From the NCBI GenBank assembly GCA_015063855.1, contig SVTI01000012.1:1-40256 (forward strand): a stretch of DNA of 40,256 nucleotides, given 5' to 3'. The position numbers and the translations under genes were made by a program. Positions 1-8,779 of this stretch are shown here, piece by piece (within the stretch, counting starts at the first letter, position 1; every line of letters starts with the position of its first letter). A model generated the notes under the pieces. It saw nothing but the letters and a program-made list of their open reading frames with translations. It did not search any database and was not told the origin of the DNA. This stretch comes from Oscillospiraceae bacterium. GTDB taxonomy: Bacteria > Bacillota > Clostridia > Oscillospirales > CAG-272.

Positions 1-165
1 GGGATGGATGTGAGTACCGCGCTGACGTACGAGAATGTTACCTGCAGTAACTGCCTGTCCGTCTGCTCTCTTTACGCCAAGTCGTTTGCTTTCGCTGTCA
101 CGGCCGTTCTTTGTAGAACCAACACCCTTTTTATGTGCGAAAAACTGTAAACCGATTCTTAACAT
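1..165 (-). CDS. rpmA: 50S ribosomal protein L27 (C-terminus outside window)
   Basis: Reverse strand reads [55 protein letters not shown], classic L27; runs off left edge. Confidence 0.97.
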   Translation of the reverse strand, partial: MLRIGLQFFAHKKGVGSTKNGRDSESKRLGVKRADGQAVTAGNILVRQRGTHIHP

Positions 166-198
166 TATCAAATACCTCCGTTTAGAATGATTGAGGAA

Positions 199-552
199 TT
201 AATCCTCGTCGATCTCGTTGACATCTATATAATCATAGTAGTCATCGAGCATGCTCATGAGCTCAAGATAGTAGGCTTGCATAATTCCTGCTACTGCAAA
301 CTGACGCTTTTCCTCTGTACAAAACTCGGGAAGAGCCTCCATTGCGGTAACGGTTATCCTGTTGGCATCTCCGTCGATCTGGTAATCGACATTCGATGAA
401 TAGGCAACCTCGATGGAATTGGCTACAAGCATGGTCATTGCCGATATCGCTGAACATACTATATCGTTGCCTGCCTCGTCAAAAAGAGCGTGGCCTTCTT
501 CGACAAACTTATAGTATATTCCATTCCTTTTATAGAATGTGATATTAACCAT
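199..552 (-). CDS. prp: Ribosomal-processing cysteine protease Prp
   Basis: 117 aa; GHA and CSAIS motifs typical of Prp (YsxB); located between rplU and rpmA as in many Firmicutes. Confidence 0.93.
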   Translation of the reverse strand: MVNITFYKRNGIYYKFVEEGHALFDEAGNDIVCSAISAMTMLVANSIEVAYSSNVDYQIDGDANRITVTAMEALPEFCTEEKRQFAVAGIMQAYYLELMSMLDDYYDYIDVNEIDED

Positions 553-557
553 AATGA

Positions 558-869
558 TTAGCCGGCAATCTTTGTGATCTGAACCTTAGTATAAGGCTGA
601 CGGTGACCGATCTTCTTCTTTTCGCCCTTCTTAGGCTTGTATTTGAGAACATGAATCTTCTTACCCTTACCGTTCTTTACTACATTAGCAGTAACGGTAG
701 CGCCCTTAACGCAAGGAGTGCCGGAAACGAACTTGTCGCCGTCACGAACTGCAAGTACCTTGTCGAAGGTAACAACGTCGCCTTCGTTTACGTCGAGCTT
801 CTCGATAAAGAGAATATCGCCCTCATTAACCTTGTACTGCTTTCCGCCTGTTTCGATAATTGCAAACAC
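558..869 (-). CDS. rplU: 50S ribosomal protein L21
   Basis: [17 protein letters not shown]...[17 protein letters not shown] start at 869 preferred over the track start at 878 because AGGTG (880-876) sits as SD six bases upstream of 869. Confidence 0.95.
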   Translation of the reverse strand: MFAIIETGGKQYKVNEGDILFIEKLDVNEGDVVTFDKVLAVRDGDKFVSGTPCVKGATVTANVVKNGKGKKIHVLKYKPKKGEKKKIGHRQPYTKVQITKIAG

Positions 870-879
870 GAAAAGCACC

Positions 880-963
880 TCACTTTCTTATAGCCGTCTG
901 TGCGGCCGGACTCGCTAAGTCAGGCAGATATATAATACCTTTTGTGGCCTGAACATTATGCGG
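880..963 (-). promoter_or_regulatory. Candidate structured 5' leader of rplU operon (L21-leader-like)
   Basis: ~90 nt leader between promoter and rplU; reverse strand contains hairpins GACT-TAGCG-AGTC and GCCG-CACAGA-CGGC. Family assignment not verified. Confidence 0.45.
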
Positions 964-969
964 CAAATT

Positions 970-999
970 ATTATAGCACAAAATCAAAGTCAATGTCAA
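970..999 (-). promoter_or_regulatory. Sigma-A-type promoter for rplU-prp-rpmA
   Basis: Minus strand TTGACA (999-994), 18 nt spacer, TATAAT (975-970). Confidence 0.75.
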
Positions 1000-1082
1000 T
1001 AGATTCAAATGTAAATAATCGGTGTAAATTCTATGTTTTAAACATTATTTTGCAATTTGTTCAAAAAGTTTTCGCTAAATTA

Positions 1083-1111
1083 TTGACAAGTGAATATAAT
1101 AGTGGTATAAT
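1083..1111 (+). promoter_or_regulatory. Sigma-A-type promoter for amino-acid ABC transporter operon
   Basis: TTGACA (1083-1088), 17 nt, TATAAT (1106-1111). Confidence 0.8.
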
Positions 1112-1173
1112 ACACCCATACTTTAGTTCGCTAAAGCGATAAATCATTAAAATCAAGAAAGAGAGAAAACAAA

Positions 1174-2070
1174 ATGAAAAAGTTTTTAGCACTTATGCTT
1201 TGCGCATTCATGATGCTTACCATGTTCGCAGCTTGCGGTACCAAGGACACCGCTGATTCCGCTGACAAGAAGGAAAACAAGGCTGAGGACCTTATCTCCG
1301 CTACAGAAACCGATGAGCCCAAAGAAACCGAGGCTAACGAGGACGAGAATGCAGAGGATGAGGTTGCAGTTATCGAGGACGTTGCAGCAGTTAAGGAAGC
1401 AGGTCAGCTTATCGTTGGTATCACCGAGTACGAGCCTATGAACTATCTTGATGAGAACGGCGAATGGACCGGCTTTGATACAGAGTTTGCACAGGCTTTC
1501 TGTGAGACCCTCGGCGTTGAGGCTAACTTCGTTGTTATCGACTGGGATAACAAGTACACAGAGCTTGAAGCAGGCACTATCGACTGTATCTGGAACGGTA
1601 TGACCATTACCGAAGAGGGTATGCTCAATGCAAGCATCTCTGCTCCTTACGTAAAGAACGCTCAGGTTGTTGTAATGGCTGATGACGTAGTTGAGGATTA
1701 TGCAGATGCTGAAAGCATGGCTGATCTTACCTTCGCAGTTGAAAGCGGCTCCGCAGGTGCAACAGTTGCAGCAGACAACGGCTTCAACGTAGTTGAGGTT
1801 CTTGACCAGGCAACAGCACTTTACGAGGTTTCCAGCGGTTCTTGTGATGCATGTGTGATCGACATTACCATGGCAAACGCTATGACTGCTGACGGTGCAA
1901 GCTATGAGGATTACGGTTACGTAGTTGAGCTCTCCACCGAAGAATACGGTGTAGCATTCAGAAAGGGCTCCGACCTTACAGAGACATTCAACAACGCATT
2001 TGTTGATATGATGAACGACGGTACTCTCGATGCTCTTGCAGCTGAGTACGAGCTTACTCTTGTAAAGTAA
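1174..2070 (+). CDS. Amino-acid ABC transporter substrate-binding lipoprotein
   Basis: Lipobox LTMFAAC; GQLIVGITEYEPMNYLDENGEWTGFDTEFAQAFCETLGV is typical of SBP_bac_3. Confidence 0.93.
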   Translation: MKKFLALMLCAFMMLTMFAACGTKDTADSADKKENKAEDLISATETDEPKETEANEDENAEDEVAVIEDVAAVKEAGQLIVGITEYEPMNYLDENGEWTGFDTEFAQAFCETLGVEANFVVIDWDNKYTELEAGTIDCIWNGMTITEEGMLNASISAPYVKNAQVVVMADDVVEDYADAESMADLTFAVESGSAGATVAADNGFNVVEVLDQATALYEVSSGSCDACVIDITMANAMTADGASYEDYGYVVELSTEEYGVAFRKGSDLTETFNNAFVDMMNDGTLDALAAEYELTLVK

Positions 2071-2094
2071 TTTAAATTAACAATGTACATACTT

Positions 2095-2126
2095 ACCGGC
2101 AGAGGGCAGTTTTGCTCCCTGCCGGT
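2095..2126 (+). promoter_or_regulatory. Intercistronic stem-loop between SBP and permease
   Basis: ACCGGCAGAGGG-CAGTTTTGCT-CCCTGCCGGT, ten pairs with one bulge, no U-tract. Confidence 0.7.
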
Positions 2127-2153
2127 TTAAGTGCGAAAGGGAATTTTTTTGAA

Positions 2154-3569
2154 ATGATGAAAAAGATACTTTGTATCATGTTGACTCTCTTTTCCTTAGT
2201 ATCTCTTCTCGGCGTCTCTGCTTTTGCAGATGGGGAAGAGAGTAATACACAGGAAAACGTATATACCGAGGCGATAGAATATTGCGTTGAGAAGGGTTAC
2301 GTAACCGAAGACACAAGAGCGCTGCTTGAGGGTGATACCGAGCTTACGCGTTCGACCTTTATAATTATTCTTGCCTCACATTCGGGTGACGATCTCTCCG
2401 GATATACACAGTCCGGCTTCTTTGACGTGACAAAAGAGAAAGATTGTCTTTCTGCCGTAGCATGGGCAAAGGATAAGGAAATCATAGACTCAGCGGATAT
2501 GGGTGGTAAATTCCGTCCCGATGAGCTTATAACGGCTATGGAACTCGATGATATGATGTACCGTTATGCTGATTATAAGGGTAATCTTGCAGAGCAGGAA
2601 ACTTATCTTTCCTATAGCTATTCCGAGGATGATCCTCCTGCGGTTACAGGCGGGGAATTTGCTCTGGTTTTAAAGACCTATGACGAGCTTCATTCCCCAA
2701 AAAACGAGCCCTCTGGCGGCGGTTATCAGATCAAGGAGCCCACTATCCTTTCCTCCGCAAAGAAAAAGGGCGGTGCTGCCGGAAAGCGTACTGCTACCTT
2801 CGGTACCGTTACCAAGAGTCTTCTTGACGGATTTCTTACGACCGTTGAGCTCTTTGGACTGACGCTTTTATTCTCATTACCTATCGGTCTTATATGCAGC
2901 TTTGCCTCTATGTCTAAAGTGAAGCCTGTAAAATGGTTTATGAAGACCTTTATCTGGATCATCAGAGGTACTCCTCTTATGCTTCAGCTTATCGTAGTAT
3001 ATTACGGCCCCGGTCTTGTAGGTACGTGGGCTGCCAGAATATTGACCGATCTTATGACAACGGGAAGCCCCTTCATCACTAAGCTCTATGAATTATGGCC
3101 CTGGCTTGGTCTCAACTTCGCGGAGCTTGTTATCAATCTGCTTGAGTGGCTCTCCACATGGACGACCTTTGACCGTTTCTTTGCAGCCCTTCTTGCCTTT
3201 GTAATAAATTACTCCTGTTACTTCTCCGAGATATTCAGAGGCGGTATAGAGAGTATATCCAAGGGTCAGTACGAGGCGGGACAGGTTCTCGGCATGACCA
3301 AGATACAGGTCTTCTTCAAGGTAGTGCTTCTTCAGGTGGTAAAGCGTATCATCGCTCCCATGAGTAATGAGATCATGACTCTCGTTAAAGATACCTCTCT
3401 TGCGAGAACGATTGCTGTTTATGAGGTCATCTGGGCAGGTCAGAGATTTATAAAGTCTGACGGTCTTTTGTGGCCGCTCTTCTATACGGCTGTATTCTAC
3501 CTGATATTCTGCGGACTTTTGACTATACTCTTCGGAAAATTGGAAAAGAAATTAGATTATTTCAATTGA
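2154..3569 (+). CDS. Amino-acid ABC transporter permease with N-terminal secreted SLH-like domain
   Basis: ORF 2112-3569; start ATG 2154 after AAAGGGA. Signal peptide, SLH-like repeats, then HisM/GlnP-type permease ([42 protein letters not shown]). Confidence 0.88.
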   Translation: MMKKILCIMLTLFSLVSLLGVSAFADGEESNTQENVYTEAIEYCVEKGYVTEDTRALLEGDTELTRSTFIIILASHSGDDLSGYTQSGFFDVTKEKDCLSAVAWAKDKEIIDSADMGGKFRPDELITAMELDDMMYRYADYKGNLAEQETYLSYSYSEDDPPAVTGGEFALVLKTYDELHSPKNEPSGGGYQIKEPTILSSAKKKGGAAGKRTATFGTVTKSLLDGFLTTVELFGLTLLFSLPIGLICSFASMSKVKPVKWFMKTFIWIIRGTPLMLQLIVVYYGPGLVGTWAARILTDLMTTGSPFITKLYELWPWLGLNFAELVINLLEWLSTWTTFDRFFAALLAFVINYSCYFSEIFRGGIESISKGQYEAGQVLGMTKIQVFFKVVLLQVVKRIIAPMSNEIMTLVKDTSLARTIAVYEVIWAGQRFIKSDGLLWPLFYTAVFYLIFCGLLTILFGKLEKKLDYFN

Positions 3570-3579
3570 GGTTAAATTT

Positions 3580-4377
3580 ATGGCAATGCTTGAAGTTAAA
3601 AATATATGTAAGAGCTTCGGAAAGAACGAAGTTTTAAAGGGTATTGACTTTAACCTCGAAGAGGGAAAGGTAATATCTATAATCGGTTCATCGGGAAGCG
3701 GTAAAACGACCCTGCTTCGCTGTATAACCGGTCTTGAAACTGCCGATACGGGTAAGATCACCGTTAATGGCAGAGACACCTTTGACAGCGAAAGAACGAC
3801 AAAGCTTTCAAGGGTAGAAAAGCGTGAGAATCAACTTGCAACGGGTCTTGTATTTCAGTCTTTTAATCTCTTTCCCCAGTACAATGTTCTTGATAACGTA
3901 GTTCTGGCGAAGAAGCTGATAGTTAAGCACGATCTTAAGGCACGTAAGGCATCTCATACTGAAAAGAAGGAAGCCTTTGATGCTATAGTTGAGGAGGCTA
4001 AGGATATAATCGCTCACGTAGGTCTGTCCGATAAGCTGGATCATTTTCCCTGTCAGCTTTCGGGCGGTCAGCAGCAACGTGTGGCTATTGCCCGTGCGCT
4101 TATTATGTCACCCAAGGTGCTCTGCTTTGATGAGCCTACCTCCGCACTTGACCCCGAAATTACCGGTGAGGTTTTAAAGGTAATTGCAGGTCTTGCTCAC
4201 GAGGGAAGAACCATGCTTATCGTTACTCATGAAATGGGATTTGCCCGTGAGGTATCGGACGAGGTAATATTTATGGACGGCGGCGTTATCGCCGAGAAGG
4301 GTGACCCCAAGGAAATGTTCGTAAATCCTCAAACTCACAGATTGCAGGAATTCTTGAGTGCTATGCTTAAGGCATAA
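3580..4377 (+). CDS. Amino-acid ABC transporter ATP-binding protein
   Basis: Walker [10 protein letters not shown], signature LSGGQQQR, Walker [15 protein letters not shown]. Confidence 0.95.
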   Translation: MAMLEVKNICKSFGKNEVLKGIDFNLEEGKVISIIGSSGSGKTTLLRCITGLETADTGKITVNGRDTFDSERTTKLSRVEKRENQLATGLVFQSFNLFPQYNVLDNVVLAKKLIVKHDLKARKASHTEKKEAFDAIVEEAKDIIAHVGLSDKLDHFPCQLSGGQQQRVAIARALIMSPKVLCFDEPTSALDPEITGEVLKVIAGLAHEGRTMLIVTHEMGFAREVSDEVIFMDGGVIAEKGDPKEMFVNPQTHRLQEFLSAMLKA

Positions 4378-4381
4378 TGTT

Positions 4382-5056
4382 ATGAAATATACAACGATAC
4401 TTTTTGATTCGGATGATACTCTGCTTGACTTTAAGGCAAGTGAACGAAAGGCGATAGCCGAGGCCTTTGAACGTGCATCGCTTAACTACGATGCTGAGGT
4501 ATCTGCTGATTACAGCGAGATCAACCATAGCTTGTGGAAGGCACTTGAGAGAGGAGAGCTGACTACAGACGAGCTTTTGGTTCGTCGCTTTGAGCTTCTT
4601 TTTGAGAAGCATTCCTATGACTATGATCCTAAGAGCTTTAATGATCTCTATTTCTATTGCTTGTCCGAGACTGATTTTACCGTTGACGGAGCAAGGGAGG
4701 TTCTCGAGTCACTTTATGGCAGATATGAGCTGAATATCATAACTAACGGTGTTGGATATATTCAGAGCTCCAGACTCGGCAACGCAGATATAGCCAAGTA
4801 TTTTAAGCATATCTTTATTTCCGGGGAAATAGGTGCGAATAAGCCGAGTATGATTTTCTTTGATCATGTGCTTGAGAATCTTTGCGAAAAGGATAAGTCA
4901 AGGATATTGGTGATAGGTGATAGCCTTACATCGGATATCAAGGGTGCCTGTAACGCAGGACTGGATTCTATATATATTGGAAATTCTGATAATATCACGG
5001 ATACTATTCCTACTTACACGGTAACCAGTATAAAGGATATATTGAATATTATATAA
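4382..5056 (+). CDS. HAD-superfamily hydrolase, YjjG-like
   Basis: FDSDDTLLDF, ITNGV, KPS, IGDSLTSDIKGACNAGLDSIYI motifs. Start at ATG 4382 (ORF track starts at 4358). Confidence 0.88.
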   Translation: MKYTTILFDSDDTLLDFKASERKAIAEAFERASLNYDAEVSADYSEINHSLWKALERGELTTDELLVRRFELLFEKHSYDYDPKSFNDLYFYCLSETDFTVDGAREVLESLYGRYELNIITNGVGYIQSSRLGNADIAKYFKHIFISGEIGANKPSMIFFDHVLENLCEKDKSRILVIGDSLTSDIKGACNAGLDSIYIGNSDNITDTIPTYTVTSIKDILNII

Positions 5057-5087
5057 AAATCAGACCTCATAGCGGGTCTGATTTTTT
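5055..5087 (+). terminator. Intrinsic terminator
   Basis: AAAAATCAGACC-TCATAGC-GGGTCTGATTTTTT. Confidence 0.9.
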
Positions 5088-5092
5088 GAATA

Positions 5093-5176
5093 TATAGGAA
5101 ATTACTTCATTTCGTGTGAGTTGTTCGCACTTCAGAAATGGGCGAAATTCGGTGCGCCCGGCGGCGCTTTTTTATT
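5093..5176 (+). repeat. Dispersed intergenic repeat, copy A
   Basis: TATAGGAAATTACTTCATTTCGTGTGAGTTGTTCGCAC...GGGCGAAATTCGGTGCGCCCGGCGGCGCTTTTTTATT; matches copies at 5176-5267 and 19754-19836. Confidence 0.85.
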
Positions 5177-5267
5177 ATTGGAAATTGTTTTGTTTCGTGT
5201 GAGTTGTTTTCAACGTAGATACGAGCGAAATTGGGTGCGGCAACTTGCCGATTCGACATTTTTTATT
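5176..5267 (+). repeat. Dispersed intergenic repeat, copy B (diverged)
   Basis: TATTGGAAATTGTTTTGTTTCGTGTGAGTTGTTTTCAAC...GAGCGAAATTGGGTGCGGCAACTTGCCG...TTTTTTATT. Confidence 0.75.
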
Positions 5268-5339
5268 GTCAGTATTAAACATAATATATTTTAAAAGTTC
5301 AACAAATTTCACAAAATAACAAAAAATGCCAAAAACATC

Positions 5340-5368
5340 TTGACGAAATTAAGCGAGGATGGTATAAT
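5340..5368 (+). promoter_or_regulatory. Sigma-A-type promoter of intergenic RNA
   Basis: TTGACG (5340-5345), 17 nt, TATAAT (5363-5368). Confidence 0.8.
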
Positions 5369-5374
5369 GTTATC

Positions 5375-5532
5375 GCAATACCAAAAATAACCATATATTT
5401 GGTTTGCAGATGCACGTTATGAGATTTCGTGTATCATCTCTTTTCCGTGATAAATACCGCAATATGGATCGGAAAGGGGATAAATCAATTACCACTCCCA
5501 AGAAAAAGGCATCCATGACGGATGCCTTTTTC
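5375..5532 (+). ncRNA. Candidate ~158 nt small noncoding RNA, unassigned family
   Basis: Own promoter; three hairpins (5375-5407, 5409-5435, 5436-5481), unpaired linker, terminator AAAAAGGCATCC-ATGAC-GGATGCCTTTTT (5503-5531); no convincing ORF. Confidence 0.7.
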
Positions 5533-5713
5533 AAATTATAGGAATTTACTACAATTCGGGTACTGAAGAAAAAGATTTTAAAATAGTTCAAATCCGATCA
5601 TCGGTCAGACCAACGCCCGCTTTTCGATCTTGTCTAAAAGTTTTATCAAAATATTGCAAATTGATATAAAATATATTATAATATAATCAGTTTAGAATCA
5701 AAGGGGTGAGTAT

Positions 5714-6712
5714 ATGAAATATCTTGTAACCGGAGGCGCAGGTTTTATAGGTTCTAACTTTATTTCATACATTCTTAATAACTACCCCGATGCAGAGCTT
5801 GTCTGTCTTGACAGCCTTACCTATGCAGGTAATGTAAGCAATTTTGCAGGCTTTGATAAGTGTAGGTTTACCTTTGAGTATGCTGATATATGCGACAGAG
5901 AAAGAGTCTTTGAGCTGACAGAACGGTATATGCCCGATTTTATCGTAAATTTTGCGGCAGAGAGTCATGTGGACAGATCTATTCTTTATCCCACAGCCTT
6001 TGTCAGTACAAATGTGCTTGGTACTGCAAATCTTCTTGATGCGGCAAAGCAGTTTAAGATTTCGCGCTTTCATCAGGTATCCACAGACGAGGTTTACGGT
6101 GATGTGGATGCGCCCCATTTCAGTGTGGAGAGTGATACACTTTGTCCCTCCAGCCCATATTCTGCTTCCAAGGCAAGTGCAGATATGCTTGTTCTGTCAT
6201 ACTTCAGAACCTTTGGCTTGCCCGTGACTGTCTCCCGCTGTTCCAATAATTACGGACCCGGGCAATTCCCCGAGAAGCTTATTCCCTTGATTATATATAA
6301 TATCATGAATGACAAGCCCATCGGAATATACGGCAACGGATTGCAATGTCGTGATTGGTTGTATGTTGAGGATCATTGCCGTGCAGTTGATATGATAATT
6401 CAGCATGGCAGAGAGGGTGAGATATATAATATAGGTAGTATGCATACCGTAACCAATCTTGAAATGGTAGATATGCTTGTCTCAGCTGTGGGTAGAACCG
6501 CTTTGGTGGATCATATCACAGACCGTCCCGGACATGATAAGCGGTATGCTCTGAGTTGTGATAAGATTAAAGGTGAGCTTGGTTGGACACCCTGTGTTGA
6601 TATAGAGAAGGGATTAGCCAAGACTGTTAAATGGTATATGGATAACCGTGATTGGTGCGAGGATATCATGAACGGCAAATATATAGAAAAGAATAAAGAA
6701 TATATTAAGTGA
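5714..6712 (+). CDS. rfbB: dTDP-glucose 4,6-dehydratase
   Basis: MKYLVTGGAGFIGSNF, AAESHVDRSI, STDEVYGD, YSASKASAD, NNYGPGQFPEKLIPL. Confidence 0.95.
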   Translation: MKYLVTGGAGFIGSNFISYILNNYPDAELVCLDSLTYAGNVSNFAGFDKCRFTFEYADICDRERVFELTERYMPDFIVNFAAESHVDRSILYPTAFVSTNVLGTANLLDAAKQFKISRFHQVSTDEVYGDVDAPHFSVESDTLCPSSPYSASKASADMLVLSYFRTFGLPVTVSRCSNNYGPGQFPEKLIPLIIYNIMNDKPIGIYGNGLQCRDWLYVEDHCRAVDMIIQHGREGEIYNIGSMHTVTNLEMVDMLVSAVGRTALVDHITDRPGHDKRYALSCDKIKGELGWTPCVDIEKGLAKTVKWYMDNRDWCEDIMNGKYIEKNKEYIK

Positions 6713-6722
6713 GGAAACAAAA

Positions 6723-7790
6723 ATGTCATTATATAATAAACCTATCATCGACGGACATCTTCATGTTTACACCAACAAGTGTGTAGAGTACTTCTTTGAA
6801 TATAAAGAAAAATACGGCTTTGATGCTATATGTGTAGCCTGCCTTAATAACCTTGATATGACAATGGAGAATGATGCTACACAGAACATCCTTGCAGCGA
6901 TAATGAAGTGTATGGATCCCAAGGGTGTGTATGCTCTCGGCGGTCTGGTATATCCTAAGTTTCCTGTTACCGAGGCGCCCGAAGGCTATTATGACTTTGA
7001 GGCTCAGGCAAGAGAGCTTATCGAGATGGGCTTTGACGGTATCAAGATGCTTGAGAATAAGCCCACTACCCGTAAGATGACCGCACTTTCTACCTGTGAC
7101 CCCATGCTTGACGGCTTCTATAAGTATCTTGAGGATGATCAGGTAGCAGTTATCTCCCATGTAGCCGATCCCGAGACATTCTGGGATTATGATCTTGCCC
7201 CCGAGTTTTCTCATATCGAGGGCTGGTTCTACGGTGACGGAACATTCCTTACCAAGGAGGCTATCTACGAGGAGGTTAGACAGACCCTTACCAAGTTCCC
7301 GAATCTTAAGATAACATTCCCCCATTTCTTCTTCCTCTCGGATCACCTTGACGAAGCGAAAAAGCTCTTTGATAAATATCCCAATCTTAAGCTTGATATT
7401 ACCCCCGGTAGAGAAATGTACGATAACTTCACCCGTCACCATGAAAAGTCAAAGGAGATATTCAACGAATACAGTAACCGCATCATCCTTGGTACAGATA
7501 TGACCTCCACCCATTTTCAGGGTGAGCCCGGAGATATGATCAATACTATTACCCGTTTCCTCTCTACTGAGGACGAGTTCTCTTACTGGGATTTCGATAT
7601 TAAGGGTATAGGTTTAAGTGAAGAGAAGTGCAAGCAGATATGTCACGATAATTTCCTTTCCAATCTCTCCGATGAGCCCAAGCCTATAAATAAGACTATG
7701 CTCAAGGCTTATATCGACCGTTTCCTTCCTCTTGTCAAGAACAAGGAAACAGCGGCATTTATCGCTGATTTTTATAAGAATAATTTGTAA
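6723..7790 (+). CDS. Amidohydrolase-family protein
   Basis: IIDGHLHVY metal-binding start, TFPHFFF and ILGTDMTST motifs; 10 bp downstream of rfbB. Confidence 0.8.
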   Translation: MSLYNKPIIDGHLHVYTNKCVEYFFEYKEKYGFDAICVACLNNLDMTMENDATQNILAAIMKCMDPKGVYALGGLVYPKFPVTEAPEGYYDFEAQARELIEMGFDGIKMLENKPTTRKMTALSTCDPMLDGFYKYLEDDQVAVISHVADPETFWDYDLAPEFSHIEGWFYGDGTFLTKEAIYEEVRQTLTKFPNLKITFPHFFFLSDHLDEAKKLFDKYPNLKLDITPGREMYDNFTRHHEKSKEIFNEYSNRIILGTDMTSTHFQGEPGDMINTITRFLSTEDEFSYWDFDIKGIGLSEEKCKQICHDNFLSNLSDEPKPINKTMLKAYIDRFLPLVKNKETAAFIADFYKNNL

Positions 7791-7792
7791 TC

Positions 7793-7821
7793 AAAAAGAC
7801 AACCAAAACGGTTGTCTTTTT
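7793..7821. terminator. Bidirectional intrinsic terminator between convergent genes
   Basis: AAAAAGACAACC-AAAAC-GGTTGTCTTTTT. Confidence 0.92.
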
Positions 7822-7825
7822 GCTC

Positions 7826-8434
7826 TTAATGTATCTTATTGAGCAATTTATGTATATGCTTGTAGAGAAGAAAGGTTATTACCGAAACTGCCAGACCCTT
7901 GACGAAGTTGAAAGGTACAACACAAAATGCCGCAAGCTCGGGAACGGAATCAATAATAGGGAATATCTCGTGGCCCATGGCAACTATTGCATTAAGGGGA
8001 AGTCCGTAAAACCTTGAAAAGAAGGGGATAAGGAAGTACGCGTTGAGAAAAAACGCTATCAAGGACATAAATATCGTACCGCAAAGCATTGATACCAGTG
8101 CACCCGATTTGGAACGGTATTTTTTGTATATTAGCCCCGCAGGTACTACAAGTGCACAGCCTACGAGAAAGTTGGCTATTTCACCCACAAAGGCGGTGGA
8201 AGTTCCGGTTATGACAAGGTTGAGTACGACCTTGATAAGCTCGGTCAGTATACCTGCTATCGGTCCCATCGAAAAAGCTCCGATCAGAACGGGTATCTCG
8301 CTGAAATCCATTTCGTAAAAGGCGGGAGCGATTATAAGTAACGGAAATTCAAAGATCATAAGAACAGCCGCAACTGCGCCGAGTATCGCGATTCTGGCAA
8401 GGTAAACTATTCTTTTTCTGCTGTTTGTCTGCAT
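7826..8434 (-). CDS. ribU: ECF transporter S component, riboflavin (RibU)
   Basis: FEFPLLIIAPAFYEMDFSEIPVLIGAFSMGPIAGILTELIKVVLNL; preceded by FMN riboswitch. Start MQTNSRK at 8434 (track ORF start 8470 lies in the attenuator). Confidence 0.93.
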   Translation of the reverse strand: MQTNSRKRIVYLARIAILGAVAAVLMIFEFPLLIIAPAFYEMDFSEIPVLIGAFSMGPIAGILTELIKVVLNLVITGTSTAFVGEIANFLVGCALVVPAGLIYKKYRSKSGALVSMLCGTIFMSLIAFFLNAYFLIPFFSRFYGLPLNAIVAMGHEIFPIIDSVPELAAFCVVPFNFVKGLAVSVITFLLYKHIHKLLNKIH

Positions 8435-8451
8435 GGCTTTTTCCTCTTTAA

Positions 8452-8484
8452 AACAAAATACCCAAAGCAATCACGCCTTGGGTA
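8452..8484 (-). terminator. Riboswitch expression-platform terminator
   Basis: Minus strand TACCCAA-GGCGTGATTGC-TTTGGGTATTTTGTTTT. Confidence 0.85.
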
Positions 8485-8504
8485 ATAAATACGAACAGTA
8501 TAAT

Positions 8505-8608
8505 GTCTTTTTTCATCCGGACTATACCGTCGGTTACGGAATCACACCGTATCTGCTTTCGCTCGCGGACTTTACCGCCGATAGGGAATTTCACCCTGCC
8601 CCAAAGAC
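8505..8608 (-). promoter_or_regulatory. FMN riboswitch (RFN element) aptamer
   Basis: Minus strand GTCTTTGGGGCAGGGTGAAATTCCC...GGCGGTAAAGTCCGCGAGCG...GGTGTGATTCCGTAACCGACGGTATAGTCCGGATG; P1 GTCTTT/AAAGAC. Confidence 0.97.
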
Positions 8609-8713
8609 GTATATTTAGCTTCTTGATACATTATATACAAGAAAATGTTGTTTGTCAACAAATATCGGAAAAAATGTTGAAATTTACGGGTGCTCGAAGG
8701 AAAATATAATACT

Positions 8714-8741
8714 TGCAATTTATCAGATAATATGATATAAT
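8714..8741 (+). promoter_or_regulatory. Putative promoter of asparagine-synthase-like pair
   Basis: TTGCAA (8714-8719), 16 nt, TATAAT (8736-8741). Confidence 0.55.
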
Positions 8742-8779
8742 TTTATAGATAGTTACAAGAAATTTAATCGGAGGTATTT

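Noticed and set aside
5375-5532. 6S RNA, SRP RNA or a riboswitch for rfbB
   Set aside because: No end-to-end closing stem with central bubble (6S), no GGUCAGG/GGAAGG SRP motif, and it is terminated ~180 bp before rfbB so it does not look like a leader.
6729-7442. Minus-strand ORF of 237 aa
   Set aside because: Fully antisense to the well-supported amidohydrolase; low-complexity hydrophobic translation with no motif.
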